Positions 16,032-22,797 of a stretch of 34,729 bases of DNA are shown one piece after another. How positions within the stretch are numbered: position 1 is the first letter of the stretch; each line of letters opens with the position of its first letter. Source of the stretch: Planctomycetia bacterium (GTDB lineage: Bacteria > Planctomycetota > Phycisphaerae > FEN-1346); NCBI GenBank assembly GCA_003170085.1, contig PMZT01000290.1, positions 3,746 to 38,474 of the forward strand, read 5' to 3'. The notes below the pieces were generated by a model. The model worked only from the letters and a program-made list of their open reading frames with translations. It was not told the origin of the DNA and searched no databases. Made by a program: the position numbers and the translations under genes.

Positions 16032-16164
16032 TTCACCGCGGAGCACGCGGAGAAAGACAGAGGCGGAGAATAAAGAAAACTATATCCGTCCGCTTTTTCC
16101 GTTTTTCCCCAATCAGTAAGTCGTTTCTGTTGTTCTCTGCGTTCTCCGCGGCCTCTGCGGTGAA
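16032..16164. repeat. large inverted-arm repeat, copy 2 (opposite orientation)
   Basis: Left arm TTCACCGCGGAGCACGCGGA (from 16032) and right arm CTCCGCGGCCTCTGCGGTGAA (ending 16164) enclose TTTTTCCCCAATCAGTAAGT, which is the reverse complement of the inner part of copy 1. It fills most of the 233-base spacer between the esterase and sulfatase 2. Confidence 0.75.
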
Positions 16165-16181
16165 ATCCTTTTTTGGCGCGG

Positions 16182-18143
16182 TTAAGTCTTCGCGCTCGGT
16201 ATCCACCGCAGGTTACGAAATTCGCGTGGGCCTTGCCACGGTTTGCCGCCGAGCTTGACCTCTTGCCCGTCCTTGACGGCTGCGCCGCTCGGGCTCATGC
16301 TGAACTCCGCAACCTGTTGCCAGTTCCTGGGCGGCTCGTCTTTCTTGCCCTTCTTTTCCTTCTTCTCGGCGGCCGGCAGCAGGTCTTCAAGGCCGACCTC
16401 AACGGTCTGCCAATCGTCGGACGCCTTCAGTTTCTTCTCCGCCACCCAGGCCGTGGCCGGGCCGTTGGAGAACGCTCCCCATTCATTTACTTGAAACGTG
16501 AAGACCAGCGTGTTTTCTTTCGTGGACTTGATGTCCACCGCCAGCCGCGCGCCGTCCGGCCCGCGCCATTTAGGGTCCTTCAGTTTGCGGGTACACGCGG
16601 TCCAGAGCGGCGGATGGTCCCAGTTGAGCACGTACCAGTCGTGCCAGCCGCGCGCGCCGTCGTCGATCATAAGCTCGGGCCGGTCGGTCGCCTTGACGCC
16701 CGCGGCGGCAAGCTCGGCCGCGCCCGCCCACAGCATCCTCGAACTGATCGCAAACGTGTCGATCTTGTCGAGCGCGCGGTACGATTCGGGCAGCTCGTAG
16801 AGAACGTTGGCGAGGACAAAGAGCGGTTGCTGGGTGCTCATGACCGGGCAGAGGGCGGACCACTTCTCGCCCTCGCGCCTGGCCCCCGCGTCGCGCCAGA
16901 ACCGGGTTGTGATCTGCGGGTCGATCGCGTAGTAGAGGTCCACGCCCTTGACCGGCCGCGCGGCGTCGGGCGTCACGGTCACCGCGGGCACGCCGTCGGG
17001 CGTCTTCAGGGCGAGTTCGATCCGCGGCGTCGCCGGCATCGCGAACGTGCCCTTCAGGTGCTGGTCGAACCAGAGATACCGGCAGACCTCGAACTCCGGC
17101 CCGTGCCGGTGGTTCATGTGCGGCGTGATGCTGAAACGCACCTGCCCGGCCGGCAGGTTCCGCCACGTGTACATCATGTTATCGAGATGCCCGTTGAAGT
17201 CGTTGGTGGGGCCGAGGTACAGGATCGGGCACGCGATGCGGTCGAGGTACGCGTTGTCGGCCACGCAGGCCAGGTCGAGCGGGGCCGGCGTGGTTTTTTG
17301 CGCACCGGGCACGTCGGCCTGGCTTTCGAGGACGACGCCCGCGCCGCCGCACGACGGCGCGGACGCCTTGATCCGCCGGTCGATGCCGGAGACGTCGGTC
17401 GTGAGCTTGCCGCCCATCGAGTGGCCGTGGACGCCGATCCGCGCCGGATCGGTCTCCGGCTGCTGCGCAAAAAACGTGATTGCCCGCCGGACGCCGACGA
17501 GCACGATGAACCAGTTGCTGTTGCGGGGCGACTCGACGGGGTCGAGCGTGAATTCGTCCGGGGCGAACGACGACGCACCCCCGACGAAGTGATTCTTGGG
17601 CGTTCGCTGCGGCGGGTGAGTGCAATCGAGCCTGCCCCAATCGGTGTTCGGCCCGTCGTACTTGACCTGACCGGTATCCATCGGGTTGCCGCCCCAGTTG
17701 ATCGAGAGGCAGGCGTAGCCGTGCCGCGCATCTTCAATGACCGCTCTTGCACTGGCGTGCTGGCCACCGCCGTGGACCTCCACGAGTGCGGGCAGCTTGC
17801 CGCCGCCCTTGGGAAATCCGTAGATCGCCGCCATCGTCGACCGCGCGCCCTTGAAGACGCCCACGCGATACCGCACCACGCGGAGGACGATGCCGTCCTG
17901 CTCCCACTCCTTGCACGCTTCGATCTCAAGCGGCTCCTTGGCCGGGTCGTATCCGCCCCAGAGTTCATCGAGGTTCTGCGGCGCCTTTCCGCCCTTGAGC
18001 GGCGGGAGGGAGTCCTGCAAGGGGTCGGCCCGCCCCGGCGGGTCTCCGACGCGAGTCTCGGCGGCGAAAGCGGCCGGGCCAATGAGCGCAGCCCCTGCGG
18101 CGGCGGCTACACCCTTCGCGAGATCACGACGAGTCAGCGGCAT
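16182..18143 (-). CDS. Tat-exported alpha/beta-hydrolase (acetyl xylan esterase / dienelactone-hydrolase-like) with C-terminal beta-sandwich
   Basis: The protein has 653 residues, with AGGAAGGG before the start. The Tat motif is TRRDLAK (4-10), followed by an Ala-rich core. The linker contains DPPGRAD, encoded by a palindromic repeat. Residues about 75-380 form an alpha/beta-hydrolase: VEVHGGGQ (oxyanion region), GHSMGG with the nucleophile Ser242, Asp315 in GPTNDFNGH and a His in PHMNHRHG (342-347) as the likely triad. Distant resemblance to PhoPQ-activated PqaA proteins is also possible. Residues about 400-650 include a beta-rich domain with a Lys-rich loop (EKKEKKGKKDE), likely carbohydrate-binding. 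In this cluster a deacetylase of the sulfated polymer or its fragments is the simplest role, by inference. The gene sits between sulfatases 2 and 3. Confidence 0.82.
   Translation of the reverse strand: MPLTRRDLAKGVAAAAGAALIGPAAFAAETRVGDPPGRADPLQDSLPPLKGGKAPQNLDELWGGYDPAKEPLEIEACKEWEQDGIVLRVVRYRVGVFKGARSTMAAIYGFPKGGGKLPALVEVHGGGQHASARAVIEDARHGYACLSINWGGNPMDTGQVKYDGPNTDWGRLDCTHPPQRTPKNHFVGGASSFAPDEFTLDPVESPRNSNWFIVLVGVRRAITFFAQQPETDPARIGVHGHSMGGKLTTDVSGIDRRIKASAPSCGGAGVVLESQADVPGAQKTTPAPLDLACVADNAYLDRIACPILYLGPTNDFNGHLDNMMYTWRNLPAGQVRFSITPHMNHRHGPEFEVCRYLWFDQHLKGTFAMPATPRIELALKTPDGVPAVTVTPDAARPVKGVDLYYAIDPQITTRFWRDAGARREGEKWSALCPVMSTQQPLFVLANVLYELPESYRALDKIDTFAISSRMLWAGAAELAAAGVKATDRPELMIDDGARGWHDWYVLNWDHPPLWTACTRKLKDPKWRGPDGARLAVDIKSTKENTLVFTFQVNEWGAFSNGPATAWVAEKKLKASDDWQTVEVGLEDLLPAAEKKEKKGKKDEPPRNWQQVAEFSMSPSGAAVKDGQEVKLGGKPWQGPREFRNLRWIPSAKT
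18029..18050. repeat. CCCGCC-GGCGGGTCT palindrome inside the esterase gene
   Basis: CCCGCCCCGGCGGGTCTCCG starts at about 18029. It is read in frame as GDPPGRAD just after the Tat signal. It matches the sulfatase 2 copy at 15831-15850 with one difference in 20 bases. Confidence 0.65.
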
Positions 18144-18183
18144 GAGTTTCCCTTCCTGTTCTCTCCGATCCGGCTGCTTCGCG

Positions 18184-18307
18184 GGGTGCCAGGCTTTCGC
18201 GCCTTTGCGAAAGCATGGTCGTTCGACGTTCGAACGATTGCTGTCCGGTCCTTAAGGCATGCTTTCGTCCGCCACGGCGGATCTTCGACAGCGAAAGCAT
18301 GGCACCC
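18184..18307. repeat. composite palindromic repeat between sulfatase 3 and the esterase
   Basis: GGGTGCCAGGCTTTCGCGCC (from 18184) and its inverted counterpart GCGAAAGCATGGCACCC (18291-18307) are outer arms. Inside lie GCGAAAGCATGG (18208-18219), CATGCTTTCG (18259-18268) and CCGCCacGGCGGATCTTCGAC (18270-18289). The outer word also occurs inside sulfatase 1 at 12909. The element fills the 187-base spacer 18144-18330, leaving the sulfatase 3 to esterase junction without a visible terminator or promoter. Confidence 0.7.
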
Positions 18308-18330
18308 ACAAGCGGCAGCGGCGCCGGTAT

Positions 18331-19791
18331 CTACTCGTTGTTCTTTGCCTTGCCCTTCTTGCCTTGCTTGACGGGCGCATCACGGCCGGTGCCGCCCTTG
18401 TTCGCGGCAACGTCGGGCGGTTCGAGGGTCTTACCCTGGTCGTTCGTCTCCTCGATCCACTTCTCGAGCGCCGCACGGAGGCGCTTCAGCGTGGCCTCAT
18501 GTTCGGGCAACTTAGCAAGGTTCCTGATCTCGTGCGGATCTTCCTGCAGGTCGTACAACTCCTCTTCCGGCATGGTCGGCGCGCACAGCACTTCCTGGGC
18601 GGGCGTCAGCTTGCCCTGATCGTGAAGCTCCTTCAGGAGGTTCCAGACCGGGTACTGCCTCTCCTTGTAATCGTTCTTCTGCAGGAAGGGCCGGTCCGGC
18701 GTGAAGTTGCGGATGTGGCGGTAGCGGTTGTCGCGCACCGTGCGAAGGCGGAAGACCGTTTCGTCGCAGCGGTCGCGGGCGCCGAAGGTGTACTGGCGCG
18801 GCGGGCCGGCGCGGGCGCCCAGAAACACGCGGCCCTCCATCTTCTCGGGAACCTTCGCACCGGCCAGGTCGAGCATCGTGGGCGCCAGGTCGATGGCCAT
18901 GAGCAGCCGCTCGTCGACCGTGCCGGGTTTGAATCCCGCCGGCGGCGTCAGCCCTTTCGGCCACCGGATGATGAGCGGCACGATCAGCCCTTCCTCGTAA
19001 ACGAACTGCTTGCCGCGCACGTGCGGTTCGCCGTTGTCGCCGAAGAAGATGATGACGGTGGTGTCAGCGAGGCCGTCCTTCTCGAGCTGCGCGAGGGCCT
19101 CGCCTACCTTGCCATCGAGGGCCGTCATGCTGTCGAGGTAGGCCGCCATGTCGGCGCGGGTCACAGGATGGTCGGGGTAGTACGGCGGTATATCGACCTT
19201 GGCCGGATCGGCCCGTTTCGGCGCCTTGAAGGTGCGGTGCGGTTCGATGTAGTTGATCTGGGCGAAGAAGGGCTGGTGGGCCTTGAGGTCGCTCCACTGG
19301 TTGGTATCGAACGGCTTTGCGGGCGGCTCGAAGTTCCAGTCGGTCTTGCCCGTGCCGCGCCAGGCCACGCCCTCGGGCATGGTCGTGATGTTGGCCGTAT
19401 AGTAGCCGGCGTCGCGGAACCATTCGGTCAGCACGCGTACGCCGTCGGGCAACCGGAACCCGTCGCCGCGGTGCGAGCGGTGGTTGTGCGCGCCGATCGT
19501 CGTCTGGTACATGCCCGTCATGAACGCCGAGCGGCTGGGCGAGCACACCGGCGCCGTCGTGTAGAAGTGCGTGTAGCGGACGCCCTCGGCGGCCAACTGG
19601 TCGAGGTGGGGCGACCAGACCTCTTTCGTCCCGTAGCAGCCGAGCGCCGGGCCGGCATCGTCGCCGATCAGCCAGAGGAAGTTCAGCGGGCGCAGCGGCG
19701 TTTCCGCTGCGCGCAGGCCCTGCCCGAGCGCCAGGGCCCCGGCGCCAGCGCCGCATAGCCTCAGAAAATCGCGACGTGTTTGAGTCGGCAT
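18331..19791 (-). CDS. Tat-exported Cys-type sulfatase (sulfatase 3)
   Basis: The protein has 486 residues, with GGAGAG before the start. The Tat motif is TRRDFLR (5-11). The catalytic domain: LIGDDAGP with Asp44/Asp45, CSPSR with Cys83 (formylglycine), IFFGDNGE as the second metal site. RWPKGLTPP and MLDLAG mark the usual C-terminal part. The shape (CSPSRSAFMTGMYQT, HNHRSHRGDG) is close to the heparan N-sulfatase-like branch common in Planctomycetota. The protein ends in a Lys-rich tail, KQGKKGKAKNNE, very like that of sulfatase 4. The stop of sulfatase 4 is 13 bases upstream, so the two are surely co-transcribed. Confidence 0.92.
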   Translation of the reverse strand: MPTQTRRDFLRLCGAGAGALALGQGLRAAETPLRPLNFLWLIGDDAGPALGCYGTKEVWSPHLDQLAAEGVRYTHFYTTAPVCSPSRSAFMTGMYQTTIGAHNHRSHRGDGFRLPDGVRVLTEWFRDAGYYTANITTMPEGVAWRGTGKTDWNFEPPAKPFDTNQWSDLKAHQPFFAQINYIEPHRTFKAPKRADPAKVDIPPYYPDHPVTRADMAAYLDSMTALDGKVGEALAQLEKDGLADTTVIIFFGDNGEPHVRGKQFVYEEGLIVPLIIRWPKGLTPPAGFKPGTVDERLLMAIDLAPTMLDLAGAKVPEKMEGRVFLGARAGPPRQYTFGARDRCDETVFRLRTVRDNRYRHIRNFTPDRPFLQKNDYKERQYPVWNLLKELHDQGKLTPAQEVLCAPTMPEEELYDLQEDPHEIRNLAKLPEHEATLKRLRAALEKWIEETNDQGKTLEPPDVAANKGGTGRDAPVKQGKKGKAKNNE

Positions 19792-19804
19792 GGTTTCTCT
19801 CCGT

Positions 19805-21253
19805 TTACTCGTTGCCCTTCGCCTTGCCCTTGGCCTTCGCCTTCTTCGGCAGCGTCTCGGGCTTATTGAAGAACTCGAGGTTCACCTCCGCCGGCTGCGG
19901 GCTGGCAACGGTCAGCGGCAATGTGTCGCCGTAGCGTTTCTGCTCTTCGGCCAAGAGGGCCATCAGCTCCTTGATCCGGTCGGCCTGGGCGGGGTCGGCG
20001 GCAAGGTCCTTCATCTCGAACGGGTCGGCGGCAAGGTCGAAGAGTTGGGTCTTGTTGACCTCGGGGTAGCGGATGAGCTTCCACTGGCCGCGCCGGACGG
20101 ACCGCTGGACGTCGCGGTAGGCCAGGAAGATCGCGTCGCGCACCGCCTGGACTTTCCCCTGCATGACGGGCACCAGGCTGCGGCCGTCGATCGCCTCGGG
20201 AGGCTTGGCGCCGGTGAGTTCACAAACGGTTGGATAGATGTCGAAGTGATACGCGAAGGCGTCGGATGCCTTGCCCTGCGGAATACCGGGGCCGCAGAAG
20301 ATGACGGGCACGTTCATCGCTTCCTCGTACAGGTTCTGCTTCCCCAGGAGACCGTGGCTGCCGATGGAAACGCCCTGGTCGCCGGTCCAGATGAGGATCG
20401 TGTTGTCGAGTTCGCCGATTTCCCTGAGGGTCTGGAGGATGCGGCCGAACTGCGCGTCGAGGCACGTGATGTCGGCATAGTAGTCGCGGAGTTGGCGGCG
20501 GATCTCGTCCTCGGTACGCGGCCAGGGGGCGAGTTTCTCGTCGCGGACGAAGAGTTCACCGTTATTGAACGGGTGGAAGGGCAGGTAGTTGGGCAGCAGC
20601 GGCATCTTCGCCACGTCGTATTTGTCGAGGATCTCCTGGGGCGCGCTCCGCGGATCGTGCGGGTGCGGCGGGGCCAGGTGCATGAAGAACGGCGGGGCGG
20701 TGCCCGCGTCGCGCTGCTTCTTCCAGTCTTGCAGGAACGCGATGACGCCGTCGGCCATGACCTGGCCGGGGACTGCAACGGGTCCGCGGCGATCGTCGAA
20801 GTTCTCGGACTTGAAGACTTTGAGCACCGGCCCATCGTTGTTGCCCGCCTTGCCGAGGAAGAACGTGGAGTACCCGGCGTCGGCCATCGACTTGGGAAAG
20901 TTCTGTTCCTGCCACTCCTTGAAGCGCGGCGAGAAATACGTGCGGCCCCTCAGGATCATCTGCCGCGCGGGCAGGCACACCGCCCCCGTGTACCCGCCGA
21001 GGCAATACGCGCGGCGGAAGGTGAAGCCGCTCTTGACAAGGGTATCGAGGTTCGGCGTCTGGATGACGGGGTTGCCGAGGGCCGCGATCGTGTCGCCGCG
21101 CTGATCGTCGGTCAGGAGGAAGATGACGTTGGGCCGCCTGGCGGCGGGCGCGGGGGCCGGACTCTCGCCGGCGAAGGCATACCGGCCCAGGGCGGCAGCA
21201 GCGGCGCCTGCGGCACAGAGGGACCTTGCGAACTCGCGGCGGGTAATGTTCAT
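19805..21253 (-). CDS. Tat-exported Cys-type sulfatase (sulfatase 4)
   Basis: The protein has 482 residues, with AAGGAG before the start. The Tat motif is TRREFAR (4-10). LLTDDQRGD gives Asp49/Asp50, CLPAR holds Cys93 as the formylglycine precursor (C-x-P-x-R satisfied, Ala at the fourth place rather than Ser), and WTGDQGVSIGSHGLLGKQN is the second metal site (Asp-Gln). The subfamily therefore differs from sulfatases 3 and 5. The Lys-rich end KAKAKGKAKGNE repeats that of sulfatase 3 although the bodies differ. Ten bases separate it from the stop of sulfatase 5. Confidence 0.92.
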   Translation of the reverse strand: MNITRREFARSLCAAGAAAAALGRYAFAGESPAPAPAARRPNVIFLLTDDQRGDTIAALGNPVIQTPNLDTLVKSGFTFRRAYCLGGYTGAVCLPARQMILRGRTYFSPRFKEWQEQNFPKSMADAGYSTFFLGKAGNNDGPVLKVFKSENFDDRRGPVAVPGQVMADGVIAFLQDWKKQRDAGTAPPFFMHLAPPHPHDPRSAPQEILDKYDVAKMPLLPNYLPFHPFNNGELFVRDEKLAPWPRTEDEIRRQLRDYYADITCLDAQFGRILQTLREIGELDNTILIWTGDQGVSIGSHGLLGKQNLYEEAMNVPVIFCGPGIPQGKASDAFAYHFDIYPTVCELTGAKPPEAIDGRSLVPVMQGKVQAVRDAIFLAYRDVQRSVRRGQWKLIRYPEVNKTQLFDLAADPFEMKDLAADPAQADRIKELMALLAEEQKRYGDTLPLTVASPQPAEVNLEFFNKPETLPKKAKAKGKAKGNE

Positions 21254-21263
21254 GCCTTGCTCC

Positions 21264-22745
21264 TTAGTCCACCACCGGCATCTCGCCCGAGAGCGTAAGC
21301 GGCCTGGGCTTCGCCGCCGTGTCGTGTTCGCGGACGCCGGGGCCGCTCCCGGTCACGCCCAGGTCCTTGTCCATCTTGTCGATGAGTTCCTGCATGCGTT
21401 TGACGACCTCGGGGTTTGCGGCCGCCACGTCGGTCGTCTCGCCGATGTCTTTGTCGAGGTGGTAGAGCGCCGTTTCCGGCTTCAGCCGGTACTTCCACGA
21501 GCCGCTGCGCACGGCCTCGAGCGGACCGGTGCCGCCGGCGAAATAGTAGAACGCCTCGTGCGGGCTCTTGGCGCCGGGCTCGCCGAAGAGCAGGGGCCGG
21601 ATATCGCGGCCGTCGATCGCACGGTCGGCGGGCACCTGGCCGCCGGCCAGGCCCACCAGCGTCGGCAGCACGTCCATCGTCGAGGTGATCTCGTCGCACG
21701 CGCGGCCGGCCGGCACGCGACCGGGCCACCACGCGATCACGGGTTCGCGCAGGCCGCCCTCCCACGTGGATCCCTTGAAGCCGCGCAGCGGGGTGTTGTC
21801 GCCCGTCTTGGTGGCCCCGTTGTCGGAGGCGAAGATCACGAGCGTGCGCTCGGCCAGGCCCAGTTCGCGCACCGCGTCGAGGACCTTGCCCGCGCTCCAG
21901 TCGGCCTCCTCAACCCAGTCGCCGTAAACGCCGTTGAAGGACTTGCCCTTGAACGCATCGCCCGGGTGATACGGGTTGTGCACGGCCGTGTGCGCCAGGT
22001 AGAGGAAGAACGGGCGGTCCTTGTTGGCGCGGATGAACTTGAGGGCCTCGTCGGTGTAGATCTCGACCAGGCGGTCCTGGTCGCGCGGCGCGACCTCCTG
22101 CACAACCTTTTCATCGCGGAGGAGCGGCAGCGGCGGGCGCTTGGGGGCCGGGTTGGCATTCTCGGCCTTCTTCGCGGCGGCCTTCGGGCCGGGGGGCTTC
22201 TCGGCCGGCCCCATGTCGTTCGAGTACGGCAGGCCCAGGTAATGGTCGAAGCCGCGGCGCGTCGGCAGGAACTCCGGCTGGTCGCCCAGGTGCCATTTGC
22301 CCACGCACATCGTGGCGTAGCCCTGCGGCTTGAGAAGCTCGGGAATGATCTTCTCACGCCGGCTGAGGCCCACCGGGCTCACCGGGAAGAGCACCGACGG
22401 CATGCTGCACCGCTTGGCGTAGCAGCCGGTCATAAGCGTGGTGCGCGAGGCCGTGCACAGGGGCGCCGCGTAGAAGCTCGTCAGGCGCGTGCCCTCGGCG
22501 GCCATGCGTTCGAGGTTCGGCGTGCGGTTCTTCTTCGACCCGAACGGCCCGACGTCGCCGTAGCCCATGTCATCCATATAGATGATGATGAAGTTGGGCT
22601 TGCCGTCCGCCGGGCCGCTCGCCGCCGGCGTCTCGGCGGCTGCAAGGTGCCTCCCCGCCACGGCGGGTCCTTGACACGACGGGAGCAGCGCGGCGCCGGC
22701 ACCGGCGCACGTCCACTTGACGAATCCGCGGCGCGTCAGGGCCAT
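21264..22745 (-). CDS. Tat-exported Cys-type arylsulfatase (sulfatase 5)
   Basis: The protein has 493 residues, with GGAGGA before the start. The Tat motif is TRRGFVK (4-10); a Cys at residue 24 (LLPSC) could even be a lipobox variant. YMDDMGYGD gives Asp58/Asp59. The active-site motif is CTASR (Cys97): Ala replaces the usual Pro, a variant accepted by sulfatase-maturating enzymes. FASDNGATK and LRGFKGSTWEGGLREP are typical of the arylsulfatase A/GALNS-like branch. A palindrome encoding QGPAVAGRH is inserted just after the signal. It is the first of the minus-strand sulfatase block, 52 bases downstream of the purB stop. Confidence 0.92.
   Translation of the reverse strand: MALTRRGFVKWTCAGAGAALLPSCQGPAVAGRHLAAAETPAASGPADGKPNFIIIYMDDMGYGDVGPFGSKKNRTPNLERMAAEGTRLTSFYAAPLCTASRTTLMTGCYAKRCSMPSVLFPVSPVGLSRREKIIPELLKPQGYATMCVGKWHLGDQPEFLPTRRGFDHYLGLPYSNDMGPAEKPPGPKAAAKKAENANPAPKRPPLPLLRDEKVVQEVAPRDQDRLVEIYTDEALKFIRANKDRPFFLYLAHTAVHNPYHPGDAFKGKSFNGVYGDWVEEADWSAGKVLDAVRELGLAERTLVIFASDNGATKTGDNTPLRGFKGSTWEGGLREPVIAWWPGRVPAGRACDEITSTMDVLPTLVGLAGGQVPADRAIDGRDIRPLLFGEPGAKSPHEAFYYFAGGTGPLEAVRSGSWKYRLKPETALYHLDKDIGETTDVAAANPEVVKRMQELIDKMDKDLGVTGSGPGVREHDTAAKPRPLTLSGEMPVVD
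22652..22671. repeat. CCCGCC-GGCGGGTC palindrome inside sulfatase 5
   Basis: CCCGCCacGGCGGGTCCTTGAC (starts about 22654) resembles the intergenic copies at 54-74 and 18270-18289. It is read in frame as GPAVAG, immediately after the signal peptide. Confidence 0.6.
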
Positions 22746-22763
22746 GGGATCCTCCGCATTTAT

Positions 22764-22782
22764 CCCCCGGCGGTGCCGGGGG
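22764..22782. repeat. CCCCCGGC-GCCGGGGG hairpin repeat, copy 2
   Basis: CCCCCGGC (22764-22771), loop GGT, GCCGGGGG (22775-22782). Same stem as 3374-3392. It lies between the purB stop and sulfatase 5 and could serve as a weak purB terminator, though no T-run follows on the minus strand. Confidence 0.55.
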
Positions 22783-22797
22783 CTAAGGCGTTACCGC

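Noticed and set aside
16173-18371. 732-codon open frame antisense to the esterase gene
   Set aside because: It mirrors a real gene with Tat signal and GHSMGG nucleophile, has no signal or motif of its own, and runs through palindromic repeats at both ends.
11313-22745. Sulfatase-maturating radical SAM enzyme in the window
   Set aside because: The only radical SAM gene (25662-26561) belongs to the YhcC-like family, lacks the extra Cys clusters of anSME, and lies on the other side of the suspected junction.
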